From: Pseudomonadota bacterium
GTDB lineage: Bacteria; Desulfobacterota; Binatia; Binatales; Binataceae
DNA length: 64,000 bases
Direction: 5' to 3'
NCBI GenBank assembly: GCA_021324885.1
Contig: JAJPIF010000025.1
Coordinates: forward strand, 172,713-236,712
The position numbers were made by a program, and so were the translations under genes. The notes beneath the pieces were generated by a model, which worked only from the letters and a program-made list of their open reading frames with translations, ran no database searches and was not told the DNA's origin. This document shows, piece after piece, positions 1 through 13,629 of the stretch; position 1 is the first letter of the stretch, and each line of letters starts with the position of its first letter.

Positions 1-199
1 TGATGAAGTCGATCTGATACACAGCTACTGGGCCGGCGCGATCGACTTCCGCCGCGCAGTAAATCTGGTGTCAAGCCGCAAACTCGACGTGCGGCCATTA
101 ATCACCGGCCGCGTGGGCCTCGATCAGATGCAATCCGCGATGGACGGACTGTTAGCCGATCGCGGCAATCACAGCAAAATACTGGTGGCGTGCAGTTGA
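1..199 (+). CDS. Zinc-type alcohol dehydrogenase, C-terminal fragment (cut by window edge)
   Basis: Reading from base 2, 65 codons are open to a TGA at 197-199. The peptide (…LVSSRKLDVRPLITGRVGL…, ending …GNHSKILVACS) is typical of the last ~65 residues of medium-chain, zinc-binding dehydrogenases: the C-terminal stretch of the nucleotide-binding domain and the closing strand that ends in a K-I-hydrophobic pattern. The family oxidises alcohols or polyols with NAD(P)+. The catalytic domain lies outside the window, so the substrate cannot be named. No downstream gene on the same strand follows closely; the next feature is a convergent minus-strand gene. Confidence 0.75.
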   Translation, partial: DEVDLIHSYWAGAIDFRRAVNLVSSRKLDVRPLITGRVGLDQMQSAMDGLLADRGNHSKILVACS

Positions 200-253
200 A
201 AACAGCACACTGAAAAACGTCGCAAGAGACGCAGAAAAGGGCAATGATAAATT

Positions 254-463
254 CTACAATTCGCGCAGGGCGCGATCGGCCAGCGGGTTGCCCACCGCCA
301 GCAGCAAACCGATCGCGAAGACCACGCCGCCCCAACCAGCCCACCATCCCGATCGCCATCCCACGCCCAATCCAATCATCACCGCACCCCACACAGGCAA
401 AGCGAGCGAGATCGCCATCCGCAGCACGAAATCGACCATTATGTCCAGCTTCTCGCTACTCAT
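254..463 (-). CDS. Small two-helix membrane protein, unknown function
   Basis: A 69-residue protein with a short polar N-terminus (MSSEKLDIMVDF), two hydrophobic stretches (about residues 13-32 and 41-57) separated by a Trp/Gly-rich turn, and a charged tail (LADRALREL). An AGAGG Shine-Dalgarno-like sequence lies about 6 bases before the ATG, which supports real expression. It is 80 bp downstream of the GT39-type glycosyltransferase on the same strand and may be the last gene of that operon. I recognise no family; a helical-hairpin accessory membrane protein is the most that can be said. Confidence 0.6.
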   Translation of the reverse strand: MSSEKLDIMVDFVLRMAISLALPVWGAVMIGLGVGWRSGWWAGWGGVVFAIGLLLAVGNPLADRALREL

Positions 464-543
464 TATTTGCCTCTATTTGTATCGCGTGAAGGCTATGTGC
501 CGTCGACACCAGCCACGACGAATCAGGACTCAATGTCACCTTT

Positions 544-2229
544 TTAATGTTTATCATGATTTGGTTCAAACGGGATTGAACCGATTTTCAACAGGACCAT
601 CCGATGGCCGTCCAGGGCCGGGCGCGACGCCAGTACCTCGCTGCCCTCGACTGAATGTCTGAACTTAACCCAGTTGTCCTGGATCAGGACGTAGCGCGGC
701 TGGTAGCGGCGGGTGTGGGAGACCCACGCCAACTCCCTGATCGGCTGGCCATAATAATAGGAAATTTCATAATCGGGGCCGTCCGGGGTATAGACAGGTT
801 GCCCGGCGGTCACCGCCCGCATCTGAATTGCAAACTCCTTAAAGGCGCGCCGCGCCGCCAGGTTCGGCCGGATGATCCCGATCCACAGACTGACTCCAGC
901 CATCCCGGCCAAAGCAATCGCGATTGCGGTTTGCGCCGCTCTTCCACGCCGCCACAAGACCAGTGCCACGATCGAAGCGGTGGCGGCCGCCAGTATCAAG
1001 GCCGCCTCATGCGGTCGCCGCGCACCCGAAACAAAAAGTCTGAGATAAGCCGCATCACTGGATTGCATATGAGCACCGAGCCAGCCGACCAGCGCAGGCT
1101 GGCGGCTCAACACCAAACCGCCCGCCGTTGCAATTAGCATCGCCGCTGCGGCGACCAGGCCAACGGCGCGGCGCAAGCGCTCGGCTGCAGGCGGGATCTT
1201 GCCAGCGCCTGCGGTGATGATGGCGGCCACAAGAATCGCGAAGGGCGCGAACGCCGGCAGTATATAGTCGTCGCGCTTGGCGCTGGCGATCGAGAACAGA
1301 CCCAGCACCGCGATCAGGAAGGCCAACTGGTAGAGCTGCGGACGCGCGCTGGCGCGCAACGGGATCGATGCGACCAGCAAGGCAGGAATGTACAGACTGA
1401 AAGGCAACGACGTGCCGATGAAGCGAACCAGCAGGTAGTAGAAAGGACGGCTCGCCTCACCCGTACCGCCCAGTTTGGCAGGCACGAAATGGCCCAGGTT
1501 TTCCTGCATGAACTGGACTTTCGCGATGGCGCCGTGAGTCTCGATCAGGGCCGGCACATACCACGCCGCAGCGACAATCGCGGCGACGACCAGCGTGCCC
1601 CACGCCCAGGACTGCGCTGCCAGGCTCAAGGGATTGCGGCGCACCATCAGCAGGTAAACCGCCACCGCGAGCCCGCACAGCACCGCGGCCAGCGGTCCCT
1701 TGGTCAGAATCGCAAGTCCCATAATTAAACCCGCCGGCAGCCAGTAACGGCCGGTCGCCCCCCCCTCCAGCATCGGATAGAGCAGGCAATAGGCCCCGAA
1801 CAGCAGAAACGTGAACAGCATGTCAGTGCGGGCGTAAGCGGCATGCGAGCAAAAGCCGTAGCAGCTCAGCAGGACCATCCAGGCGATCCATCCGGCGACG
1901 CCGTCCAACCAGGCGCTCGCGTAGCCCATCACCAACATCGACAATCCCGCCGCGGCGATCAGCGAGACCGCCCGCGCTCCGGCTTCGTCGGTAACCCCGC
2001 CGCGAGCTTCGGCCAGCGCCGCCGACAGCCAGTAGAACAGGGGAGGCTTGCGGGTGACCTCGCCGTATACATCGTCGGGAAGCATCCAGTGGCCGCGATG
2101 GACAATATCGACGATGATCCAGGCGGGACGCGACTCCTCGTCCTTTTCGAAGGGAGCCGTCAGTCCCTGGCTGAGGAAGAGCAGCGCCAACAAGCCGGCG
2201 ACCGCCAGGCTCATCACCCGCACATTCAT
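544..2229 (-). CDS. GT39/ArnT-type membrane glycosyltransferase
   Basis: A 561-residue, strongly hydrophobic protein. The N-terminal helix is followed by the acidic catalytic motif of the PMT_2/ArnT family (TAPFEKDEESR, D30-E31) in the first periplasmic loop, a second charged loop (AYARTDML) and about ten further membrane segments; the soluble C-terminal part (from about residue 450) is periplasmic in relatives. Such enzymes transfer a sugar from a polyprenyl-phosphate carrier to lipid A, protein or another envelope acceptor on the outer face of the inner membrane. The acceptor cannot be read from sequence. The start lies 21 bp after the stop of the upstream AlkP-superfamily gene, with a GGAG in between, so the two are almost certainly cotranscribed. 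Confidence 0.88.
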   Translation of the reverse strand: MNVRVMSLAVAGLLALLFLSQGLTAPFEKDEESRPAWIIVDIVHRGHWMLPDDVYGEVTRKPPLFYWLSAALAEARGGVTDEAGARAVSLIAAAGLSMLVMGYASAWLDGVAGWIAWMVLLSCYGFCSHAAYARTDMLFTFLLFGAYCLLYPMLEGGATGRYWLPAGLIMGLAILTKGPLAAVLCGLAVAVYLLMVRRNPLSLAAQSWAWGTLVVAAIVAAAWYVPALIETHGAIAKVQFMQENLGHFVPAKLGGTGEASRPFYYLLVRFIGTSLPFSLYIPALLVASIPLRASARPQLYQLAFLIAVLGLFSIASAKRDDYILPAFAPFAILVAAIITAGAGKIPPAAERLRRAVGLVAAAAMLIATAGGLVLSRQPALVGWLGAHMQSSDAAYLRLFVSGARRPHEAALILAAATASIVALVLWRRGRAAQTAIAIALAGMAGVSLWIGIIRPNLAARRAFKEFAIQMRAVTAGQPVYTPDGPDYEISYYYGQPIRELAWVSHTRRYQPRYVLIQDNWVKFRHSVEGSEVLASRPALDGHRMVLLKIGSIPFEPNHDKH

Positions 2230-2250
2230 TAAGGAAGCGAACTCCAGAAC

Positions 2251-3987
2251 CTACAAATATCCGAGATCGCGCAGGCGGCGCTCGATTACCTCGCGTTCCT
2301 CGTCGGTGTAATTGTCAGCCGGCGCTTCCTCGCCGACCGCCTGACCTGCGGGCCCCGCTACGCGCTGGGGGGCGTTCGCGTTGAGGAATTCGGAGTTGAA
2401 TAGCGCGGACAGGACGCGGCCTTCCATCTCCTGCGGAATTCCCAATCCCTGGCAGAACAGAATCGTCGGCGCCAAGTCGCCCAGCGTGGCGCCCTCGATC
2501 GAGCCACCGCAGGCAAAAGGGCCGCGCGCCGCCATCAGGATTCCGTTGGGCCGATGGCTGCCGCCGCGCGTGGCCATTTCGTGGGTGTGAAATTCATCGG
2601 GAAGCAGGCGGCGCAAGCTCTGGCCGGTGTGATCTTCAAGCGAGCGACCGCTCAGATAGCTATAGCCCTGGTCCAGGTTCCAGTCGATCAACAGGTCGGG
2701 AGCGCGTTCGACTTGCTCGCCGCGGTAGATTTCTTCGCGCCGATAGACGCGGCGCACCAGCGGCTGATCGGTTTCCGGATCGCGCCATTGGGTCAGCGCC
2801 TGCGCAGCGCGCGCGCACATCTCGTCGTAGCGCTCCGGCGGCACGATGCCGGCGCTTTCGCGTCCCGCCAGATTGACCCATAAGGCCGGGAAATAGGGCG
2901 ACTCGTCGGAATAGACGGTAGTATGGCGCCAATCGATTCCACCGAAGCGGATACGCGATTCAATCTGGTTGCCCAGCGTCATTGAGCGCAGCAGCGGCGT
3001 GCGCAGGACCTCGGGTAGATAATGCAGGCCGAAATCCTTCAGCCGCGCCATCCCCAGCCGTGCGCTCAATCTGATGCGGCCGCCAAGCGAGCTTTGAGTG
3101 CTGGTATCGGCGGCGAACTTCAGCATCCCTTGCTGCTGCAGGAAGCGATTGAGAAACACCGCCTTGGTGCTGGCGCCGCCAAAGCCATGATCGGAAAAGA
3201 TGAGGACGCCGGCTTGCGGATCCGCTGCCATCAGGCGACCCAGCGCATCGTCGATCGCGCCGTAGACTCTGGGCAGCGCCTCGCGCAGTTCATCAGGCGC
3301 ATCAGACTGGTATTGCGGTGAATTGGGATCGTAGTATTTCCAGTAGCGATGGCCGGCGAAATCGCTTTCGATCAGCATGAAGGCAAAGCAATCCCATCGC
3401 TCCCGCGCCTGCGCAAACAACGCCGTGCGCACCTTGCGCTCGATCGTGTCCAGGATCGCGCCTACGCCTTCGCCCGGATTTTCGCGGGCGCGCAGCATAT
3501 CCACGGTGGGCGTGATGACGTAGTCGCCGACCTCGCGCCGCAGTTCATCATAAAAGGATGCCGGATAAAAGCAGGTGCGATCCGCCCGGGCACCGATTCC
3601 GGGAGCGTCAAAGCCGCTGATCATCATGCCGTTAATCGGCTCGGGCGGATAGGTAACCGGAAATCCAATCACCGCCACGCGCCGCCCGGCTTCGCTGAGC
3701 ACGCGCCATAAGGTGCGGCTGCGGCGAGATCTGGCGTTGACAAAGCGAACGCTGTAGCGGCCCGGCACCCGCTCGAAAAAATCAAAAACGCCATGCCCGC
3801 CCGGGTTCTTGCCGGTCATGAAGGTGGTGAAGGCGGGAAAGGTCATCGGCGGAAAGGTCGAACCCAATTCTCCGGACACCCCCTGTTCCATCACTCGGGC
3901 GAAATTGGGCAGCCTGCCCTGGGCAACCAGCGGCCGCACGAGGTCCAACGTCCCCCCATCCACGCCAAATATTATTAATCTATGCAT
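2251..3987 (-). CDS. AlkP-superfamily phosphohydrolase/phosphomutase-like protein (COG3379 type)
   Basis: A 578-residue member of the type I phosphodiesterase / alkaline phosphatase superfamily. Metal ligands and nucleophile are recognisable: D10 in IIFGVDGG, T49 in PPMTFPAF, the D/H pair in ESDFAGHRYW, the DH of FSDHGFGG, and the late His in GGSHRPNGI. These proteins hydrolyse or transfer phosphoryl or phosphodiester groups, often in glycan or lipid metabolism. The natural substrate here is unknown. No signal peptide is visible, so a cytoplasmic location is likely. It heads a probable operon with the GT39-type glycosyltransferase. A second, shorter paralogue is encoded at 5296-6681 on the opposite strand. 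Confidence 0.88.
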   Translation of the reverse strand: MHRLIIFGVDGGTLDLVRPLVAQGRLPNFARVMEQGVSGELGSTFPPMTFPAFTTFMTGKNPGGHGVFDFFERVPGRYSVRFVNARSRRSRTLWRVLSEAGRRVAVIGFPVTYPPEPINGMMISGFDAPGIGARADRTCFYPASFYDELRREVGDYVITPTVDMLRARENPGEGVGAILDTIERKVRTALFAQARERWDCFAFMLIESDFAGHRYWKYYDPNSPQYQSDAPDELREALPRVYGAIDDALGRLMAADPQAGVLIFSDHGFGGASTKAVFLNRFLQQQGMLKFAADTSTQSSLGGRIRLSARLGMARLKDFGLHYLPEVLRTPLLRSMTLGNQIESRIRFGGIDWRHTTVYSDESPYFPALWVNLAGRESAGIVPPERYDEMCARAAQALTQWRDPETDQPLVRRVYRREEIYRGEQVERAPDLLIDWNLDQGYSYLSGRSLEDHTGQSLRRLLPDEFHTHEMATRGGSHRPNGILMAARGPFACGGSIEGATLGDLAPTILFCQGLGIPQEMEGRVLSALFNSEFLNANAPQRVAGPAGQAVGEEAPADNYTDEEREVIERRLRDLGYL

Positions 3988-4405
3988 TCGCTTCGCGCAT
4001 TGACCGCCGCCAAACCCTCCTTGGAGCGAATGGCGATATCAGGTCTTTGCAACTGTGGTCCGTACGGGAGACCGGGTCAAGACACCGTGGCCCGCGGCAG
4101 AAAAATGCTACCCGGTCATTCACAAGCTCCCGTATGCTCGCTTGGCCCGCCTATAACAAGCCGATGGAAGCATTCGCCCGCTAAAGGGGATGGAAGGCGC
4201 GATGCGGTCTTTGCCACAATCACCCGCCTGCGAATCGGTATGATAGACCAGCGCCGTTCGGATAAGGGACAGCGCTTTTGCTGGGTAGGGACCTGGATTC
4301 GGGGATTTGCGACGGCGGGCTTTACCGTGGCGGTGATTCAGATGGCGGCAACGCGGGGTGCCGCCATCCGAGCGATTAAGGACAGGCAGCAGCCTCACCC
4401 CAACG
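3988..4405. other. Intergenic stretch without a convincing gene
   Basis: 418 bases upstream of the minus-strand AlkP-like gene. Open frames exist on both strands, but their translations are low-complexity Arg/Pro/His-rich, lack ribosome-binding sites and resemble no family. The stretch probably holds the promoter of the 3987-544 operon; I can place no specific promoter box. Confidence 0.5.
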
Positions 4406-4600
4406 TCACAGCGCATCAAACAGGTGTGCGGTGGGATGGTCAATGAGCACCCTGAATGGACCATGTCCATGCATCCACCAGGGGCGCCAGCAATCGCGGC
4501 ACAGGACCGTGGCCAAGTGCCAGGCGAGACTGTCAAAGCTGTCCAGACCGGAGTTACCCGGCTGCTCTTGCAGGGTTGGGATTAAAATGTGATCGGACAT
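4406..4600 (-). CDS. Putative small Trp/His-rich protein, unknown function
   Basis: A 64-residue frame beginning MSDHILIPTLQEQPGNSGL, preceded by GGAGAG 4 bases before the ATG. The middle (WHLATVLCRDCWRPWW, then a Met-His-Gly-His run) has a balanced composition with tryptophans, a CxxC pair and histidines, unlike shadow frames nearby. It could be a small metal-binding protein, but I recognise no family. It stands alone in a 1.3-kb gap. Real expression is plausible, not proven. Confidence 0.35.
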   Translation of the reverse strand: MSDHILIPTLQEQPGNSGLDSFDSLAWHLATVLCRDCWRPWWMHGHGPFRVLIDHPTAHLFDAL

Positions 4601-5295
4601 AAGCTCTCCATCGGATCGAACTCTGAATCGAGTCATGCAGCACGATTAGTGCCACTTCAAAAGCGACAATTTGGACCGATCGCTGAGCTCATATGAGTTC
4701 TTTGAGGCGAATCCGGCTAAATTGCATCCGAACGCATCATATCCGTTCGTCTTTTTCATCAGAATCGAAGTCATGCCCGGTAAAATTCACCTTTAGTTAT
4801 TCGGGCTTTCAACACTGCCGATTGGCATTCGCCCAAGAAAAATGCAAGGCATCCACAACTCTCCCACCACCCTGACGCATCTAAAGTCCAACTCGGTCCG
4901 GACAGAATTTTCGGCGAAGACTATAATCAGAACCTAGCCGCCTTGTCTAGGGCTTTGTACATCATTTTCGGCTTGCTTTGGCCACTGAGGTACGATATCT
5001 GCCTAAAAGAGACTAGTTTACACCAGTTATAGCGCGCCTTGCGATTGTGGATATCCCTCACTTTCCATTGCCGAACCTGCCGCTACGAATCACTCATGTA
5101 CGGTGGCCGAACGTCCTTGCGTTTTGATCGGAAGCGTTCTTGGTAACACTTGTTGCGGGCGGGAACAAGACTGCGGGACGGGAAACGATTCGATCGCTAT
5201 TGCGTGGCTTGCGACAAATTCCAGCGGTATGCTGCGCATAGCGCAACGCCTCCCGCTATTGCGCCGCCGTCGCGAGCCTGACAAAAATTTTTGCG
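4601..5295. other. Long AT-richer intergenic stretch
   Basis: 695 bases with lower GC than the flanks (about 4640-5060), no frame with coding character on either strand, and no clear terminator or repeat. It separates the small minus-strand frame from the plus-strand AlkP-like gene and probably contains that gene's promoter. A decayed gene or an unrecognised small RNA cannot be excluded. Confidence 0.5.
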
Positions 5296-6681
5296 ATGAA
5301 ACGGTTGGCCATCATCGGATTGGACTGCGCGGCGCCGGCCCTGGTCTTCGATCGCTTCGCCGCCGACTTGCCCAATCTGCGCCGGCTGATGCAGGCGGGT
5401 TCATGGGGCCCGCTGCTGAGCTGCGATCCCCCCATCACCGTGCCCGCCTGGTCATGCATGACAGCCAGCCGCGACGCCGGCCAGTTGGGCTTTTACGGCT
5501 TTCGCAATCGCAGGAACTATTCTTACGACGGCTACCAGATCGCCGACTCGCGCGCCGTACGCGTGCCGCGATTGTGGGAAATCCTTTCCCAAACCGGCCG
5601 TGACGTGATTGTTCACGGCGTCCCCCAGACCTATCCGGTCAGCCCGGTGCGGGGCGCGATGGTGAGCTGCTTTCTAACGCCGTCCACCAAAAGCCAGTAC
5701 ACCTACCCGGCCGAACTCAAACCGATCGTCGAGCAGGTGGCAGGCGGCTATGTGCTCGACGTCGAGGACTTTCGCACCGACGACAAACGCGCGCTGTTGG
5801 GGCGCATCCACGACAAAACCGCCAAACATTTCAAGGTCGCCCGCCATCTGCTGACTACCCACCCATGGCAATTCTTCATGATGGTCGAGATGGGCGTGGA
5901 TCGCGTCCATCACGGCTTCTGGCGCTTCATGGACCCGGCCAACCGCAATTATGTCGCGGGCAATCCGCTGGAGGATTCGATCCGCGAGTATTACCGCGCG
6001 GTCGATCGCGAAGTCGGTGAGCTTATCGCGCTGCTGCCTTCGGATTGCGCCGTGATGGTGGTTTCCGACCATGGCGCGAAATCCATGGAAGGTGGCGTCT
6101 GTGTCAACGAATGGCTGATCCAGCAGGGTTACCTGGTGCTTAAGGAATACCCGCATAAGCCGACGCCGATCACCGCTGCCGCCATCGACTGGGATAAGAC
6201 CCGGGTCTGGGGAGACGGCGGATACTATGCGCGGATCTTCATGAACGTGCGCGGACGCGAACCACAAGGCACGATTGCGCCGGACGAATACGAGAACTTT
6301 CGCGCACAACTGGCCGCTCAGCTCGAGGCGATTACCGACGATCACGGGCGGCGCCTGGGCACCCGTGCGCTGCGCCCTCAGGATATCTACCGTGAAGTAA
6401 ATGGCTCCGCGCCCGATCTGATTGTCTATTTCGGCGACCTTAATTGGCGCTCGGTCGGCAGTGTGGGCTTGAACACCATACTTACCTATGAAAATGACAC
6501 CGGCCCTGATGATGCCAACCACGACTACAACGGGATTTTTATTCTAAATGAACGCGGCTCGCGTCCGGACACCGTCCGCGGCCGGATCGAGGGCCGCCAA
6601 CTTTATGACGTGGCGCCCACCGCATTGCGCCTGATGGGCTTGGCACCGCCGCCCCAGATGATCGGCCGCTCGTGGATTTAG
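5296..6681 (+). CDS. AlkP-superfamily phosphohydrolase/phosphomutase-like protein, second copy
   Basis: 461 residues, same COG3379-type fold as the protein at 2251-3987 but about 115 residues shorter. Catalytic features: D10 in IIGLDCAAP, T48 in PPITVPAW as the expected nucleophile, D/H in GVDRVHHGFW, the DH of VSDHGAKS and the late His in DANHDYNGIF. The set of two-metal ligands is complete, so an active phosphohydrolase or phosphomutase is expected; the substrate is unknown. Predicted cytoplasmic (no signal peptide). The start has only a weak ribosome-binding site, but the N-terminal MKRLAIIGLD matches how the family usually begins. Monocistronic as far as can be seen. Confidence 0.88.
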   Translation: MKRLAIIGLDCAAPALVFDRFAADLPNLRRLMQAGSWGPLLSCDPPITVPAWSCMTASRDAGQLGFYGFRNRRNYSYDGYQIADSRAVRVPRLWEILSQTGRDVIVHGVPQTYPVSPVRGAMVSCFLTPSTKSQYTYPAELKPIVEQVAGGYVLDVEDFRTDDKRALLGRIHDKTAKHFKVARHLLTTHPWQFFMMVEMGVDRVHHGFWRFMDPANRNYVAGNPLEDSIREYYRAVDREVGELIALLPSDCAVMVVSDHGAKSMEGGVCVNEWLIQQGYLVLKEYPHKPTPITAAAIDWDKTRVWGDGGYYARIFMNVRGREPQGTIAPDEYENFRAQLAAQLEAITDDHGRRLGTRALRPQDIYREVNGSAPDLIVYFGDLNWRSVGSVGLNTILTYENDTGPDDANHDYNGIFILNERGSRPDTVRGRIEGRQLYDVAPTALRLMGLAPPPQMIGRSWI

Positions 6682-6933
6682 CCCGCTGTGGATTACGCCG
6701 CCATCGCGCTCACTGCGAATGGCAGAAGAGATTGGGGGCGATTAGACTTATCATAGGAAGTTCGTCGCAGGAGTTATTCCTGCATCGGTTGGAATTGACT
6801 GAAGCTTCCTGGCGAGTCGGCCCATTCCGAATCGACTGCCGTTTTGTTTAGCTAAAATATCCAAGCTAACGGAATGCATTTTGCGTGTGTGCCATCGTGG
6901 AGGTGTGAATCCCATGCGCAAGAGGCTCGCCAA

Positions 6934-7743
6934 ATGACTCGAACGACATCCGGGGCCGCGCAACTCGATTTCCCATCAGTTGGGGCGCCCATAGTTCCGT
7001 CAGCAGAGCGGTCCGACTACGACCTGGCCCATTTTACGCTGGCCGACATGGTGCGCTGTGGCGGCGCGCTCCGTCTCATGACCGGTGACTCCGCCAGCAT
7101 GGAAGAGGCGGCACAAAAGGTCACCCGCTATTTGTACGACCATCTGCGAGAGCAAGGCTCCAAGCGCCGCTGCTGCGCTCTGGTGCGGCTGTTCAAGACG
7201 CACAGCTATTCCCAATTGCCCGCGGAATTGCGGGCGTTCGCTGAATCGATGTCTGGCGACACCGCGCTCGGCCCGAACACCCGCTGCCTGACCCTGCTGG
7301 CCTCGGCCGGCGATGAGCTCCAATGGAACTCGCGGCGCACTTCCGGGACGCATCAATGCATACCGCTCGCTAGCGAAGCGATGCTCGGGCAGTTCCCGAT
7401 GATTGCCGGATTGATAAGCCAGCTCGGACTGACCACCACCGAGTTTCTGCAGGCCGGACCGGAGATCGTCAGTGAACTGGAGCAAAGGAAGTTCGGCATC
7501 TTTCATGTGCGGTCGGCGCCGGGGAGTTCGTTTATCCCGGCGCAGGACGATTTCGTAACTCCGCACTCGATCGCATCGGTGCTGGGTCTGGGCGGCGTTC
7601 TGGCAAACGGTGATTTCTTTGCCTTGATAATTTTTACTCACACCACGGTGCCGGTCCCGACGGCGGAAATGTTTCGCACCATTGCGTTGAACTTGAAACT
7701 GGGGTTCCTGGCTATTTTGGACAGGCCGGTTTTTATAAATTGA
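6934..7743 (+). CDS. Conserved sensor-like protein paired with a hybrid histidine kinase
   Basis: A 269-residue soluble protein. Its conserved core begins LADMVRCGGALRLM and continues through LVRLFKTHSY, the segment with WNSRRTSGTHQCIPL, the PMIAGLISQLG region and a closing GDFFALIIFTHT strand. From memory, similar ~250-residue modules occur upstream of or fused to PAS/GAF histidine kinases in proteobacteria and are thought to be ligand- or signal-sensing, but I know no defined function. The start at 6934 is chosen because AGAGG lies 9 bases upstream and homology begins soon after; an upstream in-frame ATG at 6874 has no such site. It ends 22 bp before the kinase gene, so the two form an operon. 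Confidence 0.7.
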   Translation: MTRTTSGAAQLDFPSVGAPIVPSAERSDYDLAHFTLADMVRCGGALRLMTGDSASMEEAAQKVTRYLYDHLREQGSKRRCCALVRLFKTHSYSQLPAELRAFAESMSGDTALGPNTRCLTLLASAGDELQWNSRRTSGTHQCIPLASEAMLGQFPMIAGLISQLGLTTTEFLQAGPEIVSELEQRKFGIFHVRSAPGSSFIPAQDDFVTPHSIASVLGLGGVLANGDFFALIIFTHTTVPVPTAEMFRTIALNLKLGFLAILDRPVFIN

Positions 7744-7765
7744 AGGCAAGGCAAAGGGGGGATAA

Positions 7766-12139
<4,374 letters not shown>

Positions 12140-12161
12140 GGTGCCCGAGTCAGAGTTGCAG

Positions 12162-13388
12162 CTATCCCTTTTTACGAAACAGTCCCTGTTCTTCCAGTTG
12201 TTTGATCTTCTCGTCCGAATAGCCGAGGTATTCCTTCAGGATCAGCCGGTTATGCTCGCCGAGATTGGGCGCCGCCGGCACTTCGACCGGATCGGGAAAT
12301 TCTGAAAAACGCATCGGCGGACCGGGCAATTCGATCTCACCCAGCACCGGATCCTGCACGGTTCTAATCGTGCCGCGCTGGATCATGTGAGGATGTTCAG
12401 CGGCCTCACCGACGTCAAGCAACGGGCCGACCGGGATGTGATACTCGTCCATCAGGCGCAGCACTTCGTCCTCGGGAGTGACATCGAGCCATTGCTGGAT
12501 CAGGTTGTAAACGGCGTCGGCATTTTCCTGGCGTTTGGCATTGGTGGCAAAATCCGGATGGCGTCCCAGCTCGGGCTTGCCCATCGCCTTGCACAGGTTT
12601 CCCCATACCTTGTCCAACGCGACCATAAAGCACAGGTAGTGCTTTTCGCCCTTTAAAATTCCTTGTGGCACGAAGTCGCGGGTGAACCTGCCCGGACGTT
12701 TCATCCGGAATTTGCCGCCGCTTAACTTGTGCCGGATCGTGCCGCGGTCGTGCACGTAGAAATAGGAATCGAGCAGCGAGATATCGAGATACTGGCCGAC
12801 GCCGGTGCGTTCGCGATGGTACAAGGCGTATCCGATCGCCGCCGCCGCCTGAACGCTGGTCATCACATCACCAATCGCGACGCCGGGAAAGGTTGGCGCG
12901 CCATCGGGTTCCCCGCCCAGCACGTCGAGTACGCCGGCGTATGACGCGCCAATATAATCGTAACCCGGCGCGTGCGCCAGCGGCCCGGTCTGACCAAAGG
13001 CCGAGATCGAGCACATGATGATTCTGGGATTAATCGCCTTGACCGTGTCGTAGCCCAGCCCCAGACGGGCGATTGCTCCAGGCGCGAAATTCTCGACAAA
13101 CACGTCGATCTGTGGGATTAGCTCCTTGACGATCTGCTGCGCGGCTGGCTGCTTCAAATCCAGCAGCAGGCTCTTCTTGCCCCGATTGTGCTTGACGAAA
13201 GTCGAACCGCGGCCCGGTTTGATTGGATCGATGAAGCGGGCGCGGTCGCCGGTCGGGCTCATCTCGACCTTGATAACATCTGCGCCGAGTTCGACCAGCA
13301 GATTCGTGGTCGACGGTCCCGCAATCACGTTGGTGATGTCCAGAACTTTTATGCCGTTCAGGATATGCCTGGGTTTGTTCGCAGCCAT
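12162..13388 (-). CDS. CaiB/BaiF family (class III) CoA-transferase
   Basis: 408 residues, normal length for the family. The N-terminal signature KVLDITNVIAGPSTTN with LVELGADVIKVE and NRGKKSLLLDLK is characteristic. The catalytic aspartate is D144 in APGYDYIGAS. These interlocked dimers move CoA between carboxylic acids (formate/oxalate, carnitine, arylsuccinate, bile acids). The substrate cannot be deduced: no partner dehydrogenase or hydratase lies next to it, and the neighbours are a histidine kinase (convergent) and a divergent lipoprotein gene. A second, distinct member of the family at 41665-42906 has a clear metabolic context. Confidence 0.92.
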   Translation of the reverse strand: MAANKPRHILNGIKVLDITNVIAGPSTTNLLVELGADVIKVEMSPTGDRARFIDPIKPGRGSTFVKHNRGKKSLLLDLKQPAAQQIVKELIPQIDVFVENFAPGAIARLGLGYDTVKAINPRIIMCSISAFGQTGPLAHAPGYDYIGASYAGVLDVLGGEPDGAPTFPGVAIGDVMTSVQAAAAIGYALYHRERTGVGQYLDISLLDSYFYVHDRGTIRHKLSGGKFRMKRPGRFTRDFVPQGILKGEKHYLCFMVALDKVWGNLCKAMGKPELGRHPDFATNAKRQENADAVYNLIQQWLDVTPEDEVLRLMDEYHIPVGPLLDVGEAAEHPHMIQRGTIRTVQDPVLGEIELPGPPMRFSEFPDPVEVPAAPNLGEHNRLILKEYLGYSDEKIKQLEEQGLFRKKG

Positions 13389-13629
13389 CGAAAAATCTCC
13401 CTGAAATCCGCCCGCCCGGATTCGGCCGATTTGCAGTGCTTGTAGCAGTTTGAGCGCGTTTACAAAAGCCAGCGGATGACTGATGCTTGAAGGGCGCGTC
13501 GCACTCCGAATCGCATTTAACTGCCCGTTTAAAATGGTAAATAGAATTACAAGCGGTAACTATTTGCTTTACATAGCACCAAGATCGGGTTAGGAAAGAA
13601 TGAATCTTTATAAGCGGAGAGGTGCGGCG

